Of a stretch of 64,000 bases of DNA, positions 11,401-22,800 are shown in pieces. Under the pieces are notes generated by a model that did not search any database, was not told the DNA's origin, and worked only from the letters and a program-made list of their open reading frames with translations. The translations under genes and the position numbers were made by a program. Each line of letters starts with the position of its first letter. Position 1 is the first letter of the stretch. The stretch is from Azolla pinnata (lineage: Eukaryota; Streptophyta; Polypodiopsida; Salviniales; Salviniaceae): assembly GCA_037176905.1 (NCBI GenBank), contig JBBBWG010017223.1:1-64000 (forward strand). Direction: 5' to 3'.

Positions 11401-12015
11401 TCTCAGTACATTGTGGAAGAGGTCTCAGATGTGCAATTGAACCAAGTTGTTAGTGGGGCTTTGGACCGATTGCATTACGAGAGAGATCCTTGCGTCCGGT
11501 TTGATGGGGATCGGAAGCTGTGGGTTTATTTGCATACCGATAAAGATGATGAGGACTTTGAAGATGATGCCACATCATCTACCAAAAGATGGAAGAGGGC
11601 AAAGAAAGATGGAGCCGAGAACCCTGAGCATGTGGACAACCCTGAGTTTGGGCTGAACCAAGACTATGATTATCATCCTAGCAAAGAAGATCATGACTCC
11701 TGTGGTCTTATGCTGGATTTCAATCACGATCTGTCTTCAGTTTATTCTGCAGTAGTTGGAGGCGAGCTATTATTTGCAAACCCTAGTACTGGGTCTTTGA
11801 TGCTTCAACATGGGCTTGATGCTGCATTCCATGGCCAAGTTCGGGACGATGGTGTATTGCCCTTCATCGAACTTCCTCCTTCGATACAACCTTCTTGTGT
11901 AAATATGCAACAAAGCCACCCTATGGGCTGGGAAGTTTTGGGCAATAGATGGAGCCAAGAGGCTCAATACCACTCAAGTGATCATATTGTACAGGATGAT
12001 TATAATGTGTCGTGA
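8401..12015 (+). CDS. NFRKB-like INO80 chromatin-remodelling subunit
   Basis: This intronless frame of 1204 aa matches the plant nuclear factor related to kappa-B-binding protein family, a regulatory subunit of the INO80 remodelling complex. Residues about 110-240 form a DEUBAD-type helical domain (EFPLELFHLPDLTKILS, SEEDRRNLVSFLPQM, LNLLKSGQCNPRI). Residues about 680-800 match the winged-helix region (SFPFSVLYLLSAVRCAL, GLPAVPLHEIVRRVQANPGD). Residues about 903-1055 form the conserved C-terminal region (TSEEMKAYFRKEEALRYSVP, HVTILCLVRDAASRLPGG). Lys-rich runs near residues 315 and 370, encoded by (AAG)n, could serve as nuclear signals. The N-terminal 90 residues are Ser/Pro/Ala-rich. I chose ATG 8401 (GCCATGGCC) because it begins the recognisable Ser-rich plant N-terminus. 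The frame is open to an earlier ATG at 8119 across the CCCTAA array. Confidence 0.88.
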   Translation: MAIVKTGSAADEPGACSTSSDQPSCSRSRAKRTSSSSSSSPSPSVSASASASALSSPAVAAAAAAPSPSPSPSASSGSDSDSAGSSRMEKAMDPSPSSSSSSHLCWAADEVSEFPLELFHLPDLTKILSIEAWDSILSEEDRRNLVSFLPQMEEERTLKDTLRELLSGESFNFTSPLQDLLNLLKSGQCNPRITPYRNALLSFERREHHHNVREYHNHMINRFLEMNDLWQDYPCCSIEEKLEIWRNWKLERVKPPSAQCAEERKAGSFHQSVRVQNLLSRGARIQPSKAIDASGAFVRDRIELDSVASMATNKKKKMKKKKKKNQQQQQNSGSEGYGANAVTVVEAIEEPKAPKGVLKLLPKASTAPTTKKKKKKKKKKQMTMMMMMMNGSSSNASLTCPLSPFDADEMQMVDSSSIYRGGDRDVEDDLITSSSVMYDQPVLMISERRTDTSPVQEIVMEDVTVETRAETMVKPSIEEEGGGGEEEVEAAEEEAVKHGVLKERSMSVVERLDEILEDRVRDIMQREQTLSQGLDDENPGIGIKVEEIKTCMPDLAMESKDENGEGAYENVRVNSIADDEQTSLEGNRDEKKREDGDVVMARGLGMEEPYLAAQEMQDVLEEKFELESEGKPLKRRRKRQKPAEESHVMQPAGEASLSEITMTPSKCTKKAIVPVPPLASSFPFSVLYLLSAVRCALICHPLESLMLFNGENSYGGDYLIALEQSYAQGNEQSIVGEGVTDARGKEQDERRHGLPAVPLHEIVRRVQANPGDPRILEIQEPLEGLVRGVLKVLSSKAMQPCIKGWKPLVTYNRQVRGWSWVGPLSSTSNLDELDVTVEISHEAWSVPPKTLYKLQEGFGKWWNHEQDIMQHLGQIALLPLPVTMTLVDEKERFRELRAQKSLITINPTSEEMKAYFRKEEALRYSVPDRAFSYTCLDGRKSAVAPLRRIGGKPNSKARDHFMLKSDRPPHVTILCLVRDAASRLPGGIGTRADVCSLIRDSQYIVEEVSDVQLNQVVSGALDRLHYERDPCVRFDGDRKLWVYLHTDKDDEDFEDDATSSTKRWKRAKKDGAENPEHVDNPEFGLNQDYDYHPSKEDHDSCGLMLDFNHDLSSVYSAVVGGELLFANPSTGSLMLQHGLDAAFHGQVRDDGVLPFIELPPSIQPSCVNMQQSHPMGWEVLGNRWSQEAQYHSSDHIVQDDYNVS

Positions 12016-13717
12016 CATGGGGATTAGCAAAGTTGCAAGTTGAGGCGTTGAAGGCTGGTTGATGCTCGGGTCTACAACCATCATATTACTATCTTCTGCA
12101 GATGTGATGAGGATATATATATGCCTTGGCTCTTCCTTTAAAATGCAGTGGAGGATGATGAGATCTTCTAAATTTATCGAAACCGAATCATGTCAGATAT
12201 TTTGATCCTCATTTCGAACAAAGGAGACATTGCTGACTGACGTTGGAGTGAATGCCGGAGCTCAACGGCATGCATATACAGGAAATTTGTATTTGTGTAT
12301 AGGCTGCAGAGGTGGAAAAACGTTCACCAATATACACTGTTTCTTCTTTCACAAAATGCATCAGTAAGGTGGGAGTACTAGCTGGGAATCAAGCTGTTTT
12401 TGTAATTTGGTTGAGCGGATATTATGGATTCTTCGAGGGGGTTGATTGAACAACATAATCCCTATCAAAAACCATATGATGTTATACACTTCTACTCTGA
12501 ATGAATTGATGGTTCCATGTCAGCATGAATTTGTCCAAAGCTTTTCGAGCTTTTTTCCTTTTGTCAGCCCTTTGTTGGTAGGGTTAGGTGAACGAAGAGT
12601 AATCAAAAAGCGATGCCATATGGCGAATCAATTAAAGCAACAGCTCTTTGCAAATAAAATCTTTCTTCAGCTTTTCAATGGTGTGCTGTAATGTTGAGAT
12701 TCTGTCCTCCAGATAGCATAATTTCATTACATTTGTATTCTGCCCATATTCTATGCATGGGCACATACACTTTGAGTTTACAGAGATCTGTTCTGCAATG
12801 GAGCTCTGAAGTGCTCATCAGAACTTACATTACTGGTTAAGCTGTTATATACAAGTTAACCATCTGGTTTGAGTTTATTTGAGAATCAAATAACGCCAAA
12901 TACTTTTCTAGATTAAGCCAAAGGATGTGATAAATCTCCTCTTTGCATCACTTGACACCCATTTACAACTAAATGGAGGGGGAAACTGTGCAACTAGAAT
13001 CACCCGATTCCCAAATCTTGCAGAATATTTGAATAGAATCAAGTTGCAAACATACTAGAAAAACTCGGGGATAGGGGATCTCATCAACCCTTCCTTGCCT
13101 TCATAAAAGCTGCACGATAGAATCTTGGTGGGCTCAGGAAGAAAGCAATGGATCACACGAGGTTCTCAACAGCAATCTCATGTGGAAAACAAATAATGAT
13201 GTAACAGATTCGACAAATGAGGAAATGAGATGCAATTAGAAGTTTTTCATCGTCAAAAAAACCAGGTTCTGCAGGTTATAAGACAAGGCCTTCATCAACT
13301 TGCTTCCTTTCTTGTATTTCTTTTCCATTTAGCCATGGATGCACGTAGCAGAGTTCCAACTTTTAAATCAATATCTGGTTCATAATCCAAACGTCAGGCC
13401 AGATTTCAGAACAAATTACCATCACTTTCCTCGTTGACCGCCAACTCAAACATCATACACAAACACCAAAAGCTATAACAAACAACCTTAAGCTTTGTGC
13501 ACTCGCAAACACACTCATACTATTAATTTCATATCTCAATATATCTTTTCCTTTTGTTATGACAGAAAAGATCTTAACAGATAAGACAACCAAGTCATTA
13601 ATCTACAAGGCCAGAAAATGTTAGAACATAGACATGTTAACCAGCAGTATAAGGATAAGCAAAGACTTATAGCATAGTAGCATGGCGTAAATCATCTACA
13701 TTCTTCAAATAGAGGAC
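12016..13717. other. Convergent 3' region between NFRKB-like and SR genes
   Basis: This holds the 3' untranslated sequences of two convergent genes. No conserved frame or repeat is evident. The short frames around 12446-12691 have no recognisable family. Confidence 0.5.
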
Positions 13718-16099
13718 CTAGCGATGGCCTGCATATGGTCCATAATCTGGAGATCGGCTTCGATAGTACCGTGGTGATCTGGAACAATCAAGAACAGAAG
13801 GAACAATAAACCCTAAACCATAGCAAAAAAAAAAATAATAGATTGGGCAACAAAACAGATTTTGGCAAACAATAACACATGCAGATATATACACAAAAGA
13901 TGCCTCAGCAAAACGTTACCGTGACCGTGAATACTGTCTATATCCAGGGCTTCTTCCCCGTCCATAATCAGGGCTGTCTCGCCTCCCCCTGCCACGAGAG
14001 CTCGGACTAACACTATGATCTTCACGAGAATCTCTTTCCCGTGCAGCATATTCAACAGTTATAACCCTGTCCAATATCTTGCTGTCACAATGAAACTTAA
14101 ATCAGCATGTATAGTTGAATGCATAGTGAAAACAATTTTTCAAAAAACATTAGTGTCGTGTGCCCACATATGAAAACAAGTTTTGCAATTTCTTTAATGG
14201 TGTAAATTTAAACGTGTATGACGTAATCCTGTAAATTTTGTTTAGTGTATTTTAACTGTTATGTATCACTCTGTTTACACATTGCATAATAGAATTTTTT
14301 TTCCTAGTTTTCTAGTTCCATAGGTTTCTCGTACATGTGTCTCTCCTCTATCATATATGAATGATTTATCTTCTATGAATATCTCTTTGATGATACCAAA
14401 CCATTTATAATCATCTATGCATTTATCTCTCCTCTACGACCTAATGGTTTCTCACCATATGACGCTTTGTCTCACCCTGTATCAGTTGAGAGCATGAATA
14501 ATCCAATTGTCCAAAGAATCATTTGAGCTTGCATAATTTAGACCAACCTCATGTTAGTAGATTCCAGTGCTTTTATCGCATCTTCCAATAATTCGTACTG
14601 GATGAAGGCAAAGTTCTTCCGGATCCGTACTTGGGAAATCTTTCCATAAGGCTCAAAATGGCGTTCCAAGTCACGCGACCTTGTGTCAATTGGATCAAAA
14701 TTCACAACAAAGAGCGTCTTTGTAGGCCTTTGCTTTGTAATGTTTCTCCTAGCATCTTCGCGACGTTGAACAGATCCACCACCTTGCTGTGATCACAATT
14801 AAACCAATGTTAGCAATAGCAGTAACAGACTAGACTACAAACAGGCAGAGAAGCTCAATCATTTCTCAGTAAATTTCTCAACCTTAGCCCATTCTACACG
14901 GAGACGTCTCCTTTGTCTCCCAAATTCATAATTATCGAGTGCTCTAATTGCATCATCAGCATCACGATCATCATCCATGTAGATAAATGCAAAACCTGCC
15001 ATCCAGCCCAATAAAGAAAAAGGAATTGGTGAATCACATTTGGTTTATGTGTCCTACGATTACACACCTAGAGAACATAGGTTGTCATAAACAAACATTC
15101 TACTAACAGCAAAAACATGTTTGAAGTGTCTTAGGATGGAAGAGTCAGCTACAAGGGGATGAACTGCACGTTGACAAAACGGAGAGTCCTTCAGTCAGGA
15201 TGTGACCGTTGATTACGGAATTCAATGGACCAGGATGAACTACAAGGATGAATTGGTGCAATCTGTGGATGATGATCCCCTTTGCTTTTATTCTATCTGT
15301 TGTAGTGTGTCAAATAAGATATGGGACTTGAAAAAGGCAAGAGGCTTCCGAGCATGTCATCAAGAACAATTGGGTTTCCGAGCATCAAAGACAAAGCCTG
15401 CGCCAAATCAAAACTTAAGTATCTTGTCCACATTCAGAGGGATAGGGGTTTAAACCGTACAAACCATTTTCTTAAAAGAGAGAAATACCCTACCAACCAA
15501 TCGAGAAAGAAATTGTTTTCAAGGTTCTTTTGCAATCATAAAAGAAAACCACCATTCAGTAATTATGGTCCAATCCATTAATTTTTAACTTTTCATCTAA
15601 CTTCACAGATTGCACAAGAGAAAGTTCTGGTAGCAAAACCTCAAGACATAAATATATTATAATTTACCTAGCATCCGAGAGCACAATTGGGGCAGTAGAA
15701 ACCATCTCTCTCCTACTAGTACCTACTACTACACTCAGATGCAGATAAAGCACTTCCTCGCATCAACATGTGCTCAGAACTATCCACATTATCACTTTAT
15801 CTCTTGAGCACACACTTTACACGGAGTGGTTATGTAATAGACTAAAAATACACTTTCCATCTAAGACGGAACACGTATTATATCTACTACTTCAGCTGAT
15901 TTTCTATTCTCAAACCCCATAATTTTTCAAGAATCACAATCCAATTAGGAATTGAAAAGAAATGGTTTCAGAATCAAGCAAGGCTTATGTACGTACCAGA
16001 CTTCATATCCACCCTGTCGACCTTGCCATATCTGACAAACAATCGCTCGATCTCTGATGATCGAGCATCATACTCGAAATTGCCACAAAAAATTGGTCT
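13718..16099 (-). CDS. Plant RS-subfamily SR splicing factor (RS31/RS40/RS41 type)
   Basis: Exons on the minus strand are 15997-16099 (start unclear), 14883-14995, 14548-14786, 13920-14081 and 13718-13778; phases agree throughout, giving about 226 aa. RRM1 starts [20 protein letters not shown] and continues [23 protein letters not shown]2 carries [11 protein letters not shown] (RNP2) and [16 protein letters not shown] (RNP1). The tail is short and RS/RG-rich ([34 protein letters not shown]). These nuclear-speckle proteins bind pre-mRNA and steer splice-site choice. The long intron inside RRM1 (14996-15996) is where this subfamily is known for alternative poison splicing. Oddity: the codon where the initiator Met is expected, 16100-16102, is ATA. 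The ATG must come from an upstream exon or from the open frame that reaches an ATG at 16270. Confidence 0.88.
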
Positions 16100-17100
16100 T
16101 ATAGACGCCAGTTTTGCGATGTGAAATGGAAGGCTGGCCCCCCAATCTGTGTTTATAGAGAGAAACGAAATCTCAGAAACAAACACGAGCCCAAATCGGT
16201 TAAAAAATATAGTACGCATGAAAACACTTTGAAAAAAGCACCAGAACCAGAGACTATAACTTCGGGACATAAAACAATTCCCAACAGAATAAGGAGAAAA
16301 CCCCTACCAATAAAAAGGAAGTAGTGAAAACCATCTTGTCTCATAATTTATACTACTCGAGAGGCACATTAAAATAGAAATGCACAATCGTAAAAATCGG
16401 TAATAGCATGAGAATAAGAAATGGAGACCTTTTAGCGCGACTCGGCACTAAATCAATGAAGAAAAAACGGGGACAGAAATGGTGTAGACACCAAAGCTCT
16501 GAGACTAAAGCATCAGAACCGAAAAAAAAGGAACAAAAAAAGAGCCCAACCTCAAGCCAAGAACAAAACACCAGAAACATGTGATCAGAGACACCAAAGC
16601 ACGAGATAATCTAAGAGATGCGAGACTCCCACAATAAACACAGGAAGCAAAGAGGAGGTTCCTTTTCCAAGCTGGACCAGTTTGGCATCAGGTGTGGCAG
16701 AGATTTCCGACACAGCCCGCCAAGCAAGCCTGCCAAGAATATTTGCTTCTTGAGCAGGGTAAACGAATCAGGGCATGAAACAAAAGATGGTCGATGGATA
16801 GATAACAGAAGAAGAAAGAACCGTTTTGTCGCCTCGATCAGAAACCGGAGGAAATCAGACAGTAAAGATCATAAAACCCATCAAAGAACAGGAGGGAGGG
16901 GTGGACACAGACACAGAAACACACGGATACACACACACACAGACGATCGTACCTTGGAAACTCGAATTTGGTGGAGCTGGTGACTCTGCACCGTCTTCTT
17001 CGTCCTTCGTCCCTCGTCTTCGTCTTCGTCTTCGTCTTCTTCAAAGCTTTTTTTCTGTTTATCTGCAGCACTTTGATTTTCACCATTTGTGGATGTATGC
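16100..17100 (-). other. 5' leader and leader intron region of the SR gene
   Basis: On the minus strand, sequence from about 17100 ends at TTCCAAG followed by GTACGATCG near 16953, a good splice donor, which suggests a noncoding first exon here with (GAAGAC)n-like text. A possible acceptor, TATAAACACAG, lies near 16155. The joined product cannot be decided from sequence alone, and this decides where translation starts. Confidence 0.45.
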
Positions 17101-18165
17101 ATGTGTGCATGTATGCATGCATGTGTGCATGCATGCATGCGTGTGTGTATGCATGCATGCGTGTGTGCATGCATGTATGTGTGTGTGCATGCATGTGTGT
17201 GCAGGCATGTGTGTGTGCAGGTGTGCATGTGTGCGTGCATGTGTGTATGAGTGTATTATGTATGTGTGCATGTGTACGTATGCATGCGTGTCTGTATGTA
17301 TGTATGTATGTATGTGTGTATGTGAGCGTGCTTGTACGCACATACGTATGTATGTGTGCGTGTGTGTATGTATGTATGCATGTGTGTGTGTGCCTACATG
17401 TATGTGTGTCTATATGTATGTGTGCATGTGTGTATGCGTGCATGTTTGTATGCACGTATGTATGTGTATGCCTGCATGTATGTGTGCCTGTGTGTATGTA
17501 TGTATGTATGTATGTGAGCGTGCGTGTACGCACATACGTATGTTTGTGTGCGTGTGTGTATGTATGTATGTGTGTGTGTGTGTGTGTGCCTACATGTACG
17601 TGTGTCTATATGTATGTGCGCATGTGTGTATGCGTGCATGTTTGTATGCACGTATGTATGTATGCCTGCAAGTATGTGTGCCTGTGTGTATGTATGTATG
17701 TATGCGAGCGTGTGTGTGTATGTATGTATGTGTGTGTACGTGTGTATATCTGTATGTGAGCATGTGTGTACGTACATATGTACGTATGTGTTTCTATGTA
17801 TGCATGAATGTAGTATGTATGTATGCATGCATGTATGTATCTCTATGTATGTATCTCTATGTATGTGCGTGTATGTATGTATGTGTATGCATGTATGTGT
17901 GCATGCATGCATGTGAGCGTGTGTGTATGTACGTATGTATGTTTGTATGTATGTGTGTGTGTGTGCATGTACGTATGTGTGCATGCGTGCGTAATTATGT
18001 GTATGCATGATTGCATGCATGTGTATGCGGGGTGTGTGTGTGTGTGTGTGTGTGTGTCTGTGTAGATGTGGGTATGCCATGTAGTGCATGCATGTTGTTA
18101 TGCATGTACGTGTTACGTATGTAGCATGCATGTGCGCATCTGCCATGCCCATGCATGACAAGCAC
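17086..18165. repeat. 1.1-kb TGTATG/TGCATG/TGTGTG array
   Basis: Almost every base belongs to tetra- or dinucleotide units TGTA, TGCA, TGTG or ACGT in mixed order. A duplicated block GAGCGTGCGTGTACGCACATACG occurs near 17324 and 17515 with about 190-base spacing, showing a higher-order repeat. The alternating pyrimidine-purine pattern favours Z-DNA. The long frames through it (Cys-Met-Tyr-Val repeats one way, His-Thr repeats the other) exist only because the units contain few stops. It lies just upstream of the SR leader. Confidence 0.9.
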
Positions 18166-19615
18166 AGACGCGTGGTGTTTGTTATGCAAAGATCACGCAC
18201 ATACCCACCAAAAAATCTGGTCTGCAATCACGACTCGACCAACCGATGATAACCGCTTCGCACTCCATATCAATAACTTCCTTCTAATACGCTGGAGCAA
18301 TCAGCAATTCTAACGCAAGTTTACTACTAGTCTGGTAAACACGAATACGTGCCTTGCTGTAGTGCCTTCTGGAATCCACTCGAATCCACCCAGGATATGG
18401 TGATACCAAGCTGGCGGAGGAGGTTCTCTTGCCCAGAAAAATGCCAATGTCTCGCTTCTAATCGAGTTCTGCGTTCAAACGGGCATAGAAGAAACACCAC
18501 GTGCTACTTCTGCCCTTAGTAAATTGCAACCGGTTCCTTGCATCAAACCCACTATTTCCTTTCTGTTATATGACCGTTGACGAACCTCGCTCCTAGAATA
18601 CCTGTTGCATTTGCCACTTTATATGATGACATTGCCTCATCAGAAATGAAAAACAAATCTATGATGCTATACGGCATCTATGGTGCTATACGGCACCCAT
18701 GTCTGACCAATCTCGACATCATAAAAAGATTCTCCTTTTTTACTCTTACAAAAAGCACAACTTTACTCGTTGCGCGCTTCTCTGGTGTTAGAATAGTTTG
18801 TGATCCATTCAGAAGCAAACCCATACATGACATTGTTCCAACCTTAAAAGTCCAATAATGAGATTGCGCAAACTCTATTCGTTCTGGTATCGACTCCTAT
18901 AGCTCATCAAACTTATTCCAAAATCGTGCAACTTACTAAGTATCTCGAGTCACAAAATCCGTCGTCCTTTTTCTATCTTACGATACTCCATTCTTGCATA
19001 TTTACAAAGTGCATGATTAGAGAATGAAGTTCCTGCCATGGATCTAGTTGACAATCGGAAATATGCAAAAGCATAAAATATATTTGACCTCGATAAACTA
19101 GCCCCACTATTCCTTCTATTAGATTAACCACATTTTAACAAATTCTCAGCTCGCACAAAACAAGTTCATTCATATTATTACTTATCGAAGAGAATGCTCC
19201 AAGGCCATGATAATGTGTGAATGCATGTATGGATGGATGGCACGAATTGGGTTTCACGCTTATATGATGGTGGTTATAACCAAGAATCCCACACTAGCAA
19301 TTATAACTGGAAATCCTAGAGTTCCCAGATCAAAAGGAGACAATATCGTGCAATGCATGATGACCATGTATGTCCATCCATCCATCTATTGATAAACTCT
19401 CTAGACCTTTAAAACCCGCAGGTCTGGAACAGATGGGCGTTCTATCAAGGCAAAGAGACGATGTACATGATGGGAGCATTGAGAAATTCATGAAACACAT
19501 ACGAGCTCCTTTTACGGGTGTTGCTGAAACGACGGATCGAGCTGTTTAATTGTCACAGGCCTTCCGGGCATTGTAAAACTAGGTTCTCGATTTTTAACAC
19601 GCGTTTTTGGGGAGT
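18166..19615. other. Intergenic sequence between SR and UTP25, unassigned
   Basis: No gene can be supported. A small direct repeat, ATGCTATACGGCATCTATGG followed by GTGCTATACGGCACCCATG, occurs at 18663-18700. Frames are short and match nothing I recognise. Degraded mobile-element sequence is possible but unproven. Confidence 0.4.
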
Positions 19616-19617
19616 CA

Positions 19618-19619
<2 letters not shown>

Positions 19620-19655
<36 letters not shown>
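19620..19655. promoter_or_regulatory. (CT)n tract and GATTCCAGA repeats upstream of UTP25
   Basis: About 18 CT dinucleotides lie some 210-250 bases before the UTP25 start. They are followed by three close GATTCCAGA copies at about 19707-19740. CT/GA tracts in this position are common plant core-promoter or leader elements; function here is inferred. Confidence 0.45.
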
Positions 19656-19658
<3 letters not shown>

Positions 19659-19867
19659 GGCCACATTCTCTGTATAAGATTTGTGCTTAGAAGATTGGCC
19701 ATAGAATAGATTCCAGATAGATTCCAGACAGATTCCAGAAATATTACCCCTTGCAATGTTGGGCTTATGTTATGTTTACGTAAATTGCAACTCTAATCTC
19801 CTCGAAGGGCTTTTCTTCTCTGCTTCCACTCTTGCACAGTCTTCTCGCTCAGTGATTCGTCGCGAAG

Positions 19868-22800
19868 ATGGCGAACAGCGGCAGGAAGAAGCAGCTCCTC
19901 AGCAAGCAGCAGCCTCAGCAGCAGCAGCCTCAGCAGCAGCCTCAGCAGCAGAAGCATCAGCATCAGAAGCATCAGAAGCATCAGCATCCGAAGAAGCAGC
20001 ATCAAGAAGCAGGGACTAGAAAGAGACGCAGGAGTGAGCTCAGGGGACGCAATTCGATTCATGGGGCGGCTATGGAGCATCCGACAACAGGAGGTATTTA
20101 CACACATACCCACATGCATACGTGCATCTACATGCACACACATGCGTACACATACACAAACATACCACATCGCACATACGCACATGCACCTAAACACACG
20201 CATACTCATGCATGCATACATAGAATTCCACGCACACACACTCACACACATGCATACACATACATATTTACATACATACACATACACCATAGCATACACA
20301 CATACATACGGAATGCGTTTGTACATGCGCACATACACACATATCGGAATGTGCATGTACATAAGAAAAAATTCATGCATATCTACATCGTCCATATCTG
20401 TACAGGATCCTATGCGTACATGCATCCATTTTTACATAGATGCGCACATACATGTACATATATAAGCTCATGCATACATGCATACCTATGTACACATATA
20501 TACATACATACACGAGTTCTGTTATTTTCGCGCTTTCTGCTCGTAGCATGAGTCGGTTCAATATCTCTTTTGATTTCTCCTACTCTTTTGATGCGTTTAA
20601 ACATTATCTTGGATTTTGGCTCTATAGAAAATGTGCAGGTTTCAGCTAGTTGTTTTTGCAAGCTTTGTGATTTTTACCAATGTTTCACTTCTGATTTCCC
20701 TAATTCTGTTTCTGAGAGGGTGTGATAGGTAGAAGTTCAGAACTTGAACACAAGAATAATGGGAATGGGAGTGAGAAGGAGAACAACTCCTATAGTGATG
20801 ATGATGATGATGAAAATACTCCAATGTCTGCATATCAGGCCCTTCTAGGGTCATTGGGATCAAAAGGAGGAACCTTTACTCGAGCATTTGCACAAAGGTG
20901 AGTTCACTTTTCTTCTTCGCTCCCTCGTAGAAAATTTAATGCTTGAAAATCAAGTACCGTTTCTCAGAACTCCTTTCACAAAATGGTCAAAATCCGCTGG
21001 ATGCTCGAGGTTGAGCTATCTATTTTTCCGAGACAACTTTATGTAATGGAGAACACACACAGAATTGATGGTGCCAAATTCAGATCTGCTGTTAAGACCT
21101 GTGCATTGCATTTTTTCAAATGTTTTCCATCATGCATAGCTCTTAAAATTTGCAGATTTTATGCACAAAATACTTTCACGCATTCTGCATTTTCGAACTA
21201 CAATTTCAGAATGTTCCATGCATTCTGCATATCTAACATAGTTAAGGTATGTAAGTATGCTATGTATTCAACAAGTATCTTATGAACTAGAGAAATAAAA
21301 ACAACCAAATTTAGTAAACTATCTATTAAATGCAATATTCTGCATGTTTAACACAGTTTAGCCTCACAGTATGTATTTAAAGGATTTAAAAAGCATATGT
21401 TTTCTAAGTATTTTACAGAAACAGGACTCCCATGCGATTATCACATGTATGATGATTCATTTGCAGCTTTTGTCAGTTTGTTTACTACTTAAAATTTTTC
21501 TTTCCAGGCAAAGGGAAGAGCAAGGCTTGAGCTCTAATGATGACAGTCTGAGTGGCAAGGACGATGATGATGTTTCTGAGGAGGATGGTAGCATTGGAAA
21601 TGATGAGGTTTCTATTGATGCTGACGAGATTGAAGATGAGTCTGACAAAGAGATCGGAGAAGATTTTGATGATCACAAAGGTGGTGTGTGAGTCTGTTAA
21701 TAGATTGTTATCATTGAACATGGTTTCCATGAAAGGGAATGACCTCTGCCCACTTCAAATCGTATCATGGTTGCTCTTTTACTATGGCTCTGTATTATTG
21801 TGTAATGCTCAGCAGTATTATAGGACAAAGTTACATGGAATAAATGTTACTAAGGATTCTCGAGGAAAGTTTCCTTGGAAGATTTGTTTCCAGATGTTTT
21901 GAGGAACTTGATGCTCTTGCAACCTTTAGGAGAATCCTAGATAATTCCAAGGATTTATTATTTGTGAAGAAACTAGGACACAAGTAATGTGTGGAGATTC
22001 CTGAGGCTAGTTTCCTTGGAAAATTTAATTCCAGATCTTTTGTGTTCTGGCAACCTAAATAATTTCAAGGTCTTATTTAATGCCAATATCGAACTGATTT
22101 TCACTGTGCTGCTAGTGGTTTAAAGGAATTTTCTCCAAGGAGAGGGTTTTTGGCTATTAAAGATTTGATTGTACACGTGCATATCTATGTTTGTCGTGCT
22201 AATGGTTTAAGATGCGTCATCTTTCTAGGGGAGATACATTCTTCAAAGTTGGAGAAAGCAGCTGCTATTGTTCAAGATGAGGAAAAGCAATTAACTATGG
22301 GAATTGAGAACGCTCAACAAGAAGAAAGTGAAGATGAAGTAGTTACGACAGCACAAGGTTCTCATATGAAGTAAGTGGATATTGTTCTAGAAGTGATTCC
22401 AATCAATTGCGTGTTTTTAACTTTACTCCTTTTTACTTCTGTATAGTGCTTTCAAGAAGCACTTGGAATACGCTCTGACGGATATAGAAGCTGCAAAATT
22501 GTCAAAAGGGGTACCAAAGTTTAGGTGCCAAGTTGTTGCAGCTGGTATTCCAAAATGTAAATGGGTGACCACATCAACAGATTTTCCAGTGGTGAGTCAG
22601 TGCCATTCTTTTAATAGACATCTATAATTTAGAGCTGATATGTCTCTTTCTATACATATTATCCCTCTAAGATTGTCTCAGGCCGCAAGGAAGCATGATA
22701 AATATTGTCAAATGGAATCTGTTTGATTTAAATTTTGCTAAGTACTTTTTTTGACATAGTGCTTAATCTAATGTTCGTGTTTGAGGGCATTTCAAAGTCT

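Noticed and set aside
16826-18227. Long Cys-Met-Tyr-Val and His-Thr frames on both strands, up to 394 codons
   Set aside because: They are translations of TGTATG/TGCATG arrays in several frames at once, with no domains and no conserved start.
18166-19615. Possible decayed retroelement gene between SR and UTP25
   Set aside because: Frames on both strands are broken and none showed a convincing family motif, so it is left unassigned.
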